A stretch of DNA of 64,000 bases from Parachlamydia sp. AcF125 (GTDB taxonomy: Bacteria; Chlamydiota; Chlamydiia; Chlamydiales; Parachlamydiaceae): the NCBI RefSeq assembly GCF_018342475.1, contig NZ_JAEMUD010000001.1, forward strand, positions 1,054,001 to 1,118,000, written 5' to 3'. Every line of letters begins with the position of its first letter. The first letter of the stretch is position 1. The position numbers were made by a program, and so were the translations under genes. Under the pieces are notes generated by a model. The model ran no database searches. It was not told the DNA's origin and saw nothing but the letters and a program-made list of their open reading frames with translations. Below are positions 18,813 to 26,733 of this stretch, piece after piece.

Positions 18813-19109
18813 CTATTCGAACCTTTTAATTAATTCCCGAATTTCGTCAATTTTTCTTTTTTGTTCCTTTTGATCGTTCGAGAGGCTTGCTTGTGTCACA
18901 CAACTGGTAAGGTGGACATCCAAAATGCGCAGTTCAATGCTTTTAATGGCAGAACGAATGGCCCGCAATTGGGTTAAGATTTCGGGACAGTATCTACTTT
19001 CTTGGATCATCTTTTTGATCCCTTCGATCTGTCCGCTAATCCGGTTAAGATTAGCTAATTCCTTGAGATGAGAGGGGTGATGAGGGTTTTGACAATCTTG
19101 AGTACTCAT
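18813..19109 (-). CDS. csoR: CsoR-type copper-sensing repressor
   Basis: 98-residue all-helical DUF156 protein. The ligand set C41-H66-C70 has the same spacing (25 and 4) as the Cu(I) ligands C36-H61-C65 of Mycobacterium CsoR, in RYCPEILTQLRAIRSAIKS and LDVHLTSCV. Such repressors leave DNA on binding Cu(I). The variable N-terminus has His and Cys residues (DCQNPHHPSH). It is first in an operon with the cysteine-rich exported protein and sits behind a promoter whose spacer contains a palindrome. No copper ATPase is visible nearby. A nickel- or formaldehyde-sensing family member is less likely given the Cys-His-Cys set. Confidence 0.88.
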   Translation of the reverse strand: MSTQDCQNPHHPSHLKELANLNRISGQIEGIKKMIQESRYCPEILTQLRAIRSAIKSIELRILDVHLTSCVTQASLSNDQKEQKRKIDEIRELIKRFE

Positions 19110-19135
19110 GAGAATTTCCTTGGGTTAATCTTTAT

Positions 19136-19163
19136 ACTATACCCCCGTAAGGTATTTAAGCAA
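19136..19163 (-). promoter_or_regulatory. csoR promoter with candidate CsoR operator in spacer
   Basis: On the minus strand: TTGCTT (19163-19158), a 16-bp spacer and TATAGT (19141-19136). The palindrome ATACC-N7-GGTAT (19139-19155) occupies most of the spacer and touches the -10, the usual place for a CsoR-type operator. An AAGGAAA ribosome site lies before ATG 19109. Confidence 0.8.
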
Positions 19164-19584
19164 GAAATAAAAAAGGGCATGGAGACCATAAGTTTTTTCT
19201 TCCCAGTTTTTAGCTGTTTTTACTCAATTGAAAAAAATCGGCGCGAAGGGAAAACTCCTCTCTATTTCTACGAGTCACAACCTCGCCTTGTGGCTTATGA
19301 AGCCAAATTAAGAAAACCTTTGATTTAAAGTAGCCCGGATAAGTAAATTTTTGAGCGTGATGTTAACAAAAAAATAATATTATATGGTTTGTATGAAAAA
19401 AAATAGCGTTTTAACTCTTTGTTTCGCAGTCAAACACCATCGAAAGAAAATCTGCCTCTTTTTGGTTTTTTATTTTTTAGGTTGGGTGGTTCAGCGGGAA
19501 TACTTTACCCTAAATCACGAGTGGTACAAAAGCTTAGCCAAGGTGTTAGTATTTTTTAATAAATAGCTTGGTAAAAGGCAAAGG
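19164..19584. other. intergenic region upstream of csoR and 3' of the Kef-like gene
   Basis: About 420 bp. A 60-codon frame at 19384-19566 (+) would encode a basic hydrophobic peptide, but it has no ribosome site and a biased composition, so I do not call it a gene. Nothing else is recognised. Confidence 0.4.
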
Positions 19585-20805
19585 TTAATGATCAAACTGC
19601 TCTTCTCCTTCATGTTCATCTGGTAAAGGAGTTTCGATCAATTTAAAAAGCAGAGGATTGATTGCGATGGAAATTAAAGCTGCCGCTACGATCACGTCGT
19701 AGCCTTCATCGGGAAGAAGTTTTAAACGCATCGCTTCCTCAGCTAAAATAAAAGAAAATTCTCCCACTTGGGCTAGGGCTAAGCCCACTACAGTGGCTGT
19801 GTAAAGGGATTGTTTAAAGGCAATTGCAATCAAAAAAGCGACTAAAGGTTTAATAATTAAAATAATGCCTAAAATGGAGATAAATAGGGGAAAGAATTCC
19901 CACATTGCACTGGGATTAAAAAGCGTTCCGACGGAGAGAAAAAAAGTTACGACGAAGGCGTTTCTTAGAGGGGCTGCATGCTTAAAAGCCAGATGCTTAA
20001 CCTCTGATTGTCCTATGATCATTCCAGCCATAAAGGCCCCCATGGCAATCGAAGCTCCAAAAACTAAGGCTGAAGCGGTGGCTATTCCAAACGTAAGAGC
20101 TAAAATTGCAACTGTAAATAACTCTTTGGACTTTGTTTTTTCAATCGCAGACAAGAGGTAAATCACCAGTTTTTTACCAATTGTAAATACCAAGATAGTC
20201 AGAAGAGCGAATTTTGAAAGGGCGATTACGATTGGATAAAAGCTTTCTTTAAAGGAAAAATTCCCATTTTTTGAAAGAGTGGCGATGACAGGCAGCAAAA
20301 TGAGCATGATCACTGTGAGAATGTCCTCCACAATTAACCATCCCACTGAAATTTTACCGTGGAGAGTGTGTAAAAGGTGGAAATCCGATAAAACGCGAAC
20401 TAATACCACTGTACTTGCCACCCCAATCGCAAGTCCCAGAATAATGCCTGTTTGCAGGGGCCATCCTAAATAATACATTAAAAACGTGGCCACTATCGTT
20501 GCGCCCAGAGTTTGCCCAATTGCCCCGGGAATGGCTATCATTTTTACATTAGAAAGGTCTTCGAGTTTGAAATGGAGTCCCACGCCAAACATCATCATAA
20601 TGACGCCAATTTCTGCCAACTGCTCAGAAACGTCAATTTCTGTCACAAATCCTGGCGAGTAAGGGCCAATCACATATCCTGCTAAAAGGTAACCTAGTAG
20701 CGGAGATAAGCGCATCCGTAGGGATAGATAACCTAGCAAGCCCGCCAAAGCGAACCCGATGGTTAGTACAAGCACAATTTTTAAGCGGTAAATTTCTGTA
20801 TCCAT
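19585..20805 (-). CDS. Kef-type (CPA2) cation/proton antiporter, membrane domain only
   Basis: 406 residues with about 12 hydrophobic segments. The N-terminus has the CPA2 pattern LRMRLSPLLGYLLAGYVIGPYSPG and IGVIMMMFGVGLHFKLEDL, then GLAIGVASTVVLVRVLSD and ALAQVGEFSFILAEEAM near the end. KefB/KefC and YbaL carry a cytosolic TrkA-N nucleotide-binding domain after the membrane part; here the protein stops shortly after it (PLPDEHEGEEQFDH), so ligand gating by that domain is absent. Probable K+/H+ or Na+/H+ exchange at the inner membrane. An AAGGAA site lies just before ATG 20805. Single gene. Confidence 0.85.
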   Translation of the reverse strand: MDTEIYRLKIVLVLTIGFALAGLLGYLSLRMRLSPLLGYLLAGYVIGPYSPGFVTEIDVSEQLAEIGVIMMMFGVGLHFKLEDLSNVKMIAIPGAIGQTLGATIVATFLMYYLGWPLQTGIILGLAIGVASTVVLVRVLSDFHLLHTLHGKISVGWLIVEDILTVIMLILLPVIATLSKNGNFSFKESFYPIVIALSKFALLTILVFTIGKKLVIYLLSAIEKTKSKELFTVAILALTFGIATASALVFGASIAMGAFMAGMIIGQSEVKHLAFKHAAPLRNAFVVTFFLSVGTLFNPSAMWEFFPLFISILGIILIIKPLVAFLIAIAFKQSLYTATVVGLALAQVGEFSFILAEEAMRLKLLPDEGYDVIVAAALISIAINPLLFKLIETPLPDEHEGEEQFDH

Positions 20806-21137
20806 ATTTCCTTACTATACATGCCCCCAAATAACATACAACCTAAAAATTGAAGTTAACAGGTGAGAATTGAAAATAATCTTTTTGAAAACAGTCCTTG
20901 ACTCTTAAGGCCAAAACGGTTATATTTCTTCCTTAATTCAAGTTAAATTTATCAAAATGAATTTTAATTTCTCAGCCTAAATTTAAACCTTTCCACTTTA
21001 TTCATAAGTTAAATGGGTTTTATATTTTTTAAATTTCATTCGCAACTCAGCTAATTAAATAGCTGGTAAAGACAAATGTCGGATTAATAAGGGTGTTTTT
21101 TGATTGTAAAAGCGAAGAGTGTAGGAGCTTTTGAAGG
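20806..21137. other. AT-rich divergent promoter region
   Basis: 332 bp between the Kef-like gene and the AGCS symporter gene, very AT-rich. It presumably holds both promoters. No clear pair, RNA or repeat is recognised. Confidence 0.45.
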
Positions 21138-22505
21138 ATGTCGATGATAGATGCATTTTTTTATTATCTTAGCCAATTAGACAGTATTTTCTGGAGCTAT
21201 ATCGCTTTTGTTTTAGTCATGATTTTAGGGGCCTATTTGACGATTCACACCCGCTTTTTTCAGATTCGAGCCATTCCCTCCATTTTTAAAACTTTTTTAA
21301 GCTTTCTTTCTAAATCAAGCTCACAAACGACACGCGGAGTACATCCTTTGCGCACTTTTTTTGCTTCGGTGGGTGGAATGATTGGGATTGGAAACATTGT
21401 AGGAATTGTGACAGCAGTCCAAATGGGGGGACCGGGGGCTCTTTTTTGGGTATGGATAGCGGCGCTGGTCGGAGGAATTATCAAATACGCGGAGGTTTTT
21501 CTGGGGATTAAGCACCGGGTGACCAATAATCAGGGGGGGTATGATGGAGGGCCTAAATACTTTCTTCGTTCGGCGTTCAATAATCCGGGGATTTCCGTTT
21601 TTGTGGCTATTTTACTTTGCATCTATGGGGTAGAGATTTATCAGTTTTCAGTCGTGACAAATAGCCTATCCACCAATTTTGGAATTAATCGTTATGCGGT
21701 TATTGCCTCTTTGCTAGGAGTTATTTTGTATGCAGGCATTGGAGGAATTCCACGAGTAAGTAAGATTTGCAGCTGGATTATGCCATTTTTTATGGTGGTT
21801 TACCTGGGGATGAGTTTCTGGATCATTTTTAATGAAATCGCTTTCTTACCTGGGGTACTTCAAAGTGTTTTTATTTCTGCCTTTACCGGTCATGCGGCTG
21901 TGGGCGGTTTCGCAGGAAGCTCGGCTTTACTAGCCATTCAGCATGGAATATCTCGAGCTGCTTATTCATCCGATATCGGGATCGGATACGATTCCATTAT
22001 TCAGAGCGAGTCGAGTACGGTTTATCCGGAAAGACAAGCTCGGCTTGCGATTTTGGGAGTTTGCATCGATAATTTGGTGTGTACCATGAGTATTTTGATT
22101 GTCTTGTTGTCTGGGGTATGGACGGCTCCTATTGAAGGATCTTCTTTGGTACAACAGGCATTGGGTGCTTACTTTCCTTTTATGCATGTGTTTATCCCTG
22201 TATTCCTCTTAATTGTGGGATATACGACAATGATTGCCTACTTTTGCGTAGGAATTAAATGTGCCCGTTTTCTAAGCCCTACCTATGGCTTTGCCGCTTA
22301 CGTGGGATATGCGATTGGAGCTTTTCTTTTCTTTTCTTTTTTTGACCAAACGCAAGCTTTGCTCGTGATGTCTGTCGCTGGATCTTTGCTGTTAATTACT
22401 AATCTTTTGGGAATTTTTAAGCTTCGCCATCAGATTGTATTTTCTTTAGAATCGACGGAAAAAGGGATAACGGATCCCGCTCTCTCAGGGAATGGGCACG
22501 TTTAA
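21138..22505 (+). CDS. alanine/glycine:cation symporter (AGCS family)
   Basis: 455 residues with about ten membrane segments, importing alanine or glycine with Na+ or H+. The AGCS signature is clear: HPLRTFFASVGGMIGIGNIV, VQMGGPGALFWVWIAALVGG, and AAYSSDIGIGYDSIIQSES in the middle. The start at 21138 follows GGAG at 21123-21126; a second ATG lies two codons later. From memory Chlamydia has a related D-alanine/glycine permease (dagA, CT735). Its stop overlaps the stop of the convergent inositol-phosphatase gene by four bases. Confidence 0.92.
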   Translation: MSMIDAFFYYLSQLDSIFWSYIAFVLVMILGAYLTIHTRFFQIRAIPSIFKTFLSFLSKSSSQTTRGVHPLRTFFASVGGMIGIGNIVGIVTAVQMGGPGALFWVWIAALVGGIIKYAEVFLGIKHRVTNNQGGYDGGPKYFLRSAFNNPGISVFVAILLCIYGVEIYQFSVVTNSLSTNFGINRYAVIASLLGVILYAGIGGIPRVSKICSWIMPFFMVVYLGMSFWIIFNEIAFLPGVLQSVFISAFTGHAAVGGFAGSSALLAIQHGISRAAYSSDIGIGYDSIIQSESSTVYPERQARLAILGVCIDNLVCTMSILIVLLSGVWTAPIEGSSLVQQALGAYFPFMHVFIPVFLLIVGYTTMIAYFCVGIKCARFLSPTYGFAAYVGYAIGAFLFFSFFDQTQALLVMSVAGSLLLITNLLGIFKLRHQIVFSLESTEKGITDPALSGNGHV

Positions 22506-23305
22506 AGGTTAAAGAATTGCAAAAGTTCTTCATGAAGCTTTCCATTAGACGCAAGTAGCGAGGCAGAACCTTCTAGCTTATACGAATTTCCGTTAGCTTG
22601 CGAAACAGTGCCGCCTGCTTCGTTAATCATTAAAATCCCAGTCGCCACATCCCAAGCTTTAAAAGCTCCACTGAGGCTCCAATAAGCATCTAATCTTCCT
22701 GCTGCGATATAACACATATTTAATGCGGTTGAACCAAAAGCTCGCATAGGTGAGCCTAAGCGTGCGATTTTGCTAAACACTTCAATTGAATGGGTGGGAT
22801 GGGTATGGAGGTTAAAGGAAAGACTTGTGCCAATATAAGCGGCATGGATGGAGGAACTTGAGCTCACTTTTAAGCGTTTACCGTTTAAGTAAGCGCCTTT
22901 CCCCTTTTCGGCAATAAAGAGCTCTTCTAGTATGGGCGCATAAGTGACTCCACATACCACTTCATTTTCTTGGCAAGCAGCAATTGTGACGCAGAAAAGA
23001 GGGACATGATGCGCGAAATTCACTGTCCCATCCAGAGGATCAATCATCCAGCAAATGGATCCCTCTGGGTGGGGCATAGCGCCTCGCTCTTCACATAAAA
23101 ATGAATGGGTAGGAAATTGATCGCTCAAGCGGGTGACGATCAATTGCTCAGAAGCATAATCATAGCTTGTGACAACATCATTTTTCATCCCTTTAGGGAT
23201 GATGTCAAAGTCTTTTTGATAACCTGCTTTTAAAAGACTTCCTGCCTCTCTAGCTACGTGAAAAGCAGCGTGAGCTAAATCTGAAAAATGATTAGGAATA
23301 TCCAT
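22502..23305 (-). CDS. inositol monophosphatase family protein (SuhB/CysQ-like)
   Basis: 267 residues of the Mg2+-dependent, Li+-sensitive phosphatase superfamily. The metal motifs are present: FLCEERG (the E of the first site), WMIDPLDGTVNFAHHVP (the DPLDGT motif), and AFKAWDVATGILMINEAGG near the C-terminus (WDxAxG). Members hydrolyse inositol-1-phosphate, 3'-phosphoadenosine-5'-phosphate or fructose-1,6-bisphosphate; the sequence alone does not settle which, although the length and motifs resemble SuhB most. Starts at ATG 23303-23305. Convergent with the AGCS gene, sharing TTAA as both stop codons. Confidence 0.88.
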   Translation of the reverse strand: MDIPNHFSDLAHAAFHVAREAGSLLKAGYQKDFDIIPKGMKNDVVTSYDYASEQLIVTRLSDQFPTHSFLCEERGAMPHPEGSICWMIDPLDGTVNFAHHVPLFCVTIAACQENEVVCGVTYAPILEELFIAEKGKGAYLNGKRLKVSSSSSIHAAYIGTSLSFNLHTHPTHSIEVFSKIARLGSPMRAFGSTALNMCYIAAGRLDAYWSLSGAFKAWDVATGILMINEAGGTVSQANGNSYKLEGSASLLASNGKLHEELLQFFNL

Positions 23306-23769
23306 TCGTCATTACAATTGGTTGCTTTTTGGAAAAAATAATAAAAAAAGGCTTTATCCTCAATGAGGAAATGATTAAAAAAGCATCACGGTAGGTTTTT
23401 TGTTTTTTTATGACTAATTAGCAATGCGCTGATGAGCCAATAGAAGGCTATTTTTATCCTTAAGCTCGATGAAAACTTGTAGGTTTGGCTTTATAGTTCG
23501 TTGGAGAAAGAGGGAACCTCAACACAACGTACTAGGCGAGGGATCCTCTCCTTCTTTTGGGTAAAAGTGTTTTTAAGAGCCATTTTAAAGAGTAAATTCT
23601 CGCATAAAAAAATTGAACAATCTCTTTCTGAGTAAATAGATCCTACTTTTTTGTCAAACCCTAGGATTGTCCTTTTCAAAGATCTGGCTGACAATTATAA
23701 TCCTGCCTTAATTGTCTCTTACCTAGAGATGAACCTAGTGCACGAATTTCAAAAAAAAGAGTTTTCTTT
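23306..23769. other. intergenic region upstream of glyS
   Basis: 464 bp. A 67-codon frame on the minus strand (23491-23694) has no ribosome site and no recognisable family. It may contain gene remnants. No T-box or other leader RNA is recognised. Confidence 0.4.
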
Positions 23770-25317
23770 ATGTCAGAAGTCAAAGTTTCCAGCAAAATGG
23801 ATAAATTGGTTGCTTTATGTAAGCGAAGAGGATTTATTTTTCAGTCTTCCGAAATTTACGGGGGAATCAATGGGTTTTGGGATTATGGGCCGTTAGGTGT
23901 GGAGCTAAAACGCAATCTTAAAGAAGCATGGTGGTATGACAACGTGCTGTGCCCTGATAAGGGGATTGATGGGAAACTTGTCGAAATGGTGGGATTAGAT
24001 TCTTCTATCATTATGAATCCTAAAGCGTGGATAGCTTCTGGGCATGTGGGTGGCTTTAGCGATCCTATGGTTGATTGTCGCGAAACAAAAAATCGCTATC
24101 GAGCTGACCATCTCAAGTGTGCTGAATTGGTTGTTGTGAACCAAACAGAACGGCATTCTCTCGGTTGGTTAGCGGTAGTAGATACCGAGGATGCTGAAAC
24201 TGTTTGGAAAAAAAAGGCGGAGAAGATTTTAAAAAAAGATAAAAGAGAATGGGTTCCTCCTATGCAGCTTCTCTCCTATACCGACTTGCCGCGCGATATC
24301 CAAAAAGTTATGACAGGTCCAGATACAGATAAACCGGGAACATTGACTGAGCCACGCCTCTTTAATCTCATGTTCAAAACCATGATCGGGGCGGTTGAAG
24401 ATCCATCCGCTATTGCTTATTTGCGTCCTGAAACGGCTCAGGGAATTTTTGTCAATTTCCGCAATGTTTTAGACACTTCTCGCGTTAAAATGCCGTTTGG
24501 GATTGCTCAAATTGGAAAAGCCTTTCGCAATGAGGTTACGCCCCGAAACTTTACGTTTCGTTCGCGTGAATTTGAACAGATGGAAATTGAATTTTTTGTT
24601 CCCCCGCAAGAGGCTCGCGATTGGTATCACTACTGGAGGAAAAAAAGGTATGAGTGGTGGCAATCCATTGGAATTTCTAGTGAAAACCTACGGCTAAGAG
24701 AGCAAACACTCGATGAACTTGCGCATTATGCAAAAGAGGGTGCCGGCAGCAGCGATGTTGAATATAAGTTTCCTTTTACTGATCCTAATTTCGGTGAATT
24801 GGAAGGGATCGCCCATCGTTCAGACTATGATTTGAGGCAGCATGCTGAGCATGCTGGCCAAGGGGACCGCCTCAAGTATTTTGATCAAGAGAAGAACGAG
24901 CGTTATTTTCCCCATGTGATCGAACCTTCTGCGGGGGTAGATAGAGGAGCTTTAGCTCTTCTTTGCGAAGCCTACCATGAGGATTCAAGTCGTCCAAGTG
25001 GGGTGGTGATGAGATTTCACCCCCGTATGGCGCCTATCAAAGCGGCTATTTTCCCTCTTGTCGATAAAGAAGGGATGCCAGAAATTGCAAGGCAATTATT
25101 TGCCGATTTGAGAAAGAAATGGCCTGTTCAGCTAGATATCAAGCAAAATATCGGGAAACGGTATGCAAGGATGGATGAAGTGGGGACGCCTTATTGCTTT
25201 ACTGTGGACACCCAAACTTTGCAAGACCAAACAGTGACGGTGCGCTATCGCGATACTCTCCAGCAAGAAAGGATCGGTTTAGACCAAGTCAAGCAGTTTC
25301 TCATGGATCACATTTAG
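23770..25317 (+). CDS. glyS: glycyl-tRNA synthetase, single-chain dimeric type
   Basis: 515 residues. Charges tRNA-Gly with glycine. It is the alpha-2 class (as in Thermus, mycoplasmas, archaea and eukaryotes): GGINGFWDYGPLGVELKRNL at the start, class II motif 2 in RNEVTPRNFTFRSREFEQME, motif 3 in EPSAGVDRGALALL, and a C-terminal anticodon-binding domain. From memory Chlamydia trachomatis instead uses a fused alpha-beta enzyme of about 1000 residues, so this lineage appears to carry the unrelated form. Starts at ATG 23770 behind a poor purine tract. Single gene. Confidence 0.95.
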   Translation: MSEVKVSSKMDKLVALCKRRGFIFQSSEIYGGINGFWDYGPLGVELKRNLKEAWWYDNVLCPDKGIDGKLVEMVGLDSSIIMNPKAWIASGHVGGFSDPMVDCRETKNRYRADHLKCAELVVVNQTERHSLGWLAVVDTEDAETVWKKKAEKILKKDKREWVPPMQLLSYTDLPRDIQKVMTGPDTDKPGTLTEPRLFNLMFKTMIGAVEDPSAIAYLRPETAQGIFVNFRNVLDTSRVKMPFGIAQIGKAFRNEVTPRNFTFRSREFEQMEIEFFVPPQEARDWYHYWRKKRYEWWQSIGISSENLRLREQTLDELAHYAKEGAGSSDVEYKFPFTDPNFGELEGIAHRSDYDLRQHAEHAGQGDRLKYFDQEKNERYFPHVIEPSAGVDRGALALLCEAYHEDSSRPSGVVMRFHPRMAPIKAAIFPLVDKEGMPEIARQLFADLRKKWPVQLDIKQNIGKRYARMDEVGTPYCFTVDTQTLQDQTVTVRYRDTLQQERIGLDQVKQFLMDHI

Positions 25318-26058
25318 GTTTGAAGGGCGCGCAGGTTGTTATAAGCTATGGCACAAAATGAGTCTATACTCGTTTATTCTGGACTTAAGTGCTTATTGGG
25401 AAAGGTGGAAGGAAAAAAAGCCTTACAAAAGCAAGGGTTTTTTTTCAAATATTTCCAGGCAGGCGAGTCCTCCTGGCATGATCATGCTTGTGAAGAACGC
25501 TTTGCCATTAAGCTCCTTTTTCTTTCTAAATATAGAAGCCTTGTATGTGGTTCTTGTTCGAAAATTTGCCTTGTTTTTTGGCGAGTTGAAGTAGTCAAAC
25601 AGGTTCTGCCTTCTATCAATCAAAAGGTTAAAATTTTGTGAGTGGCTTTGACGAGGTTGCTTAAGTCCGTTTTATTTTATTGGGCGAACGTGTGGGGCTC
25701 TTTACTGTTAAAGTTAAAGTGCCGACTTTTCTCCACTATCCTCTTATATTTTCGACAAAAATTTGTAAATTTTGATAAACCATCATCCATCTGTTTTCTG
25801 TATTTAAAGCTATCCTCTTACCACGCACTGCCAATCTTTTTTCCTAAAAGTTAGGATAGACTTAGAGATGTAGACTTCCATTCGCTCGATCCTCTTCTTA
25901 ATGTGGAGACGACTCGTGGGACTTTTATTGTGCCTAAGAAATACTTGATTTTAATGGGTGCTGTTAATTTTTTTTTCAATCAATCAGGAAAGTTTGAGTT
26001 TACAGAAACTCCCAGATCGTGTATTCAATAAAGCAGTTTTTGTAGAGAGATTGCATCT
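25318..26058. other. long intergenic region with gene remnants
   Basis: About 740 bp with no complete gene I can support. Frames at 25348-25641, 25642-25854 (+) and 25423-25623 (-) lack ribosome sites and recognisable families. The 3' part holds the protein-like remnant described separately at 25855-26031. Confidence 0.45.
25855..26031 (+). pseudogene. possible C-terminal remnant of a decayed gene
   Basis: 58 open codons directly after a stop, without a start codon, reading DRLRDVDFHSLDPLLNVETT then RGTFIVPKKYLILMGAVNFF and ending FTETPRSCIQ. The balanced composition looks like a real protein tail. The family is not recognised. Confidence 0.3.
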
Positions 26059-26733
26059 ATGCTAACCATTCTCAACCTTTTTGGACGTTCTCCTTTTGCC
26101 CTATTAGAATCCCATATGGGAAAGGTCGCTTCCTGTGTTTATTTGCTGCGCGATTTATTTCAAGCAGTTCAAAATCGCGATTATCAAGCTGTGGAAAAAA
26201 TTGCAGAGAAAGCTTGTGATTTAGAGCATCAGGCAGACATTGCAAAAAATGATATCCGCAACCATCTTCCCAAAAGCCTTTTTTTACCTATCGACAAAGG
26301 TCACCTTTTGGAAATTTTGGCTATTCAAGACAGTATTGCAGATAAAGCGGAAGATATTGCTATTCTTGCCACCTTAAAGGAGATTACTTTCTTAACTCCT
26401 TTGGAAAATCCTTTTCAAGAATTCCTCGAAAAAAATTTGGAGACTTTTGAAATGACTCGCCATATTATTCAGGAGTTACAAGAGCTTTTAGAATCTTCTT
26501 TCGGAGGTATTGAAGCAGAAAAAGTGCGCAGAATGGTTGATGAGGTTTCTTTTAAAGAACATGAGTCTGATCTCCTGCAAAGAAAGCTTCTTAAAGAGCT
26601 GTTTAAAATGGACGAACAAATTTCCTATGGAACATTTTATTTGTGGCAAAGTATTTTTAACTCTTTAGGGGAAATTGCCAACTTGTCTGAGAATTTAGCT
26701 CATCGAGTTAGGACAACTTTGGAATTAAAATAA
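26059..26733 (+). CDS. DUF47 (PhoU-like) protein, Pit partner
   Basis: 224 residues, all-helical, of the DUF47/TIGR00153 family related to PhoU. Typical features are YLLRDLFQAVQNRDY near the N-terminus, ACDLEHQADIAKNDIRNHLP (metal-binding EXXXD-type motif), IQDSIADKAEDIA, and VSFKEHESDLLQRKL in the second half. Members commonly precede Pit phosphate transporters and are thought to modulate them. Here the stop and the start of the next gene overlap as TAATG, so translation is probably coupled. From memory the same pair is CT691-CT692 in Chlamydia. Confidence 0.88.
   Translation: MLTILNLFGRSPFALLESHMGKVASCVYLLRDLFQAVQNRDYQAVEKIAEKACDLEHQADIAKNDIRNHLPKSLFLPIDKGHLLEILAIQDSIADKAEDIAILATLKEITFLTPLENPFQEFLEKNLETFEMTRHIIQELQELLESSFGGIEAEKVRRMVDEVSFKEHESDLLQRKLLKELFKMDEQISYGTFYLWQSIFNSLGEIANLSENLAHRVRTTLELK

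Noticed and set aside
19384-19566. 60-codon frame encoding a basic hydrophobic peptide
   Set aside because: No ribosome site or promoter, and low-complexity composition expected by chance in AT-rich DNA.
25348-25641. 97-codon frame after glyS
   Set aside because: Two overlapping frames of similar length in the same place, no ribosome site, aromatic-rich chance composition; treated as intergenic.
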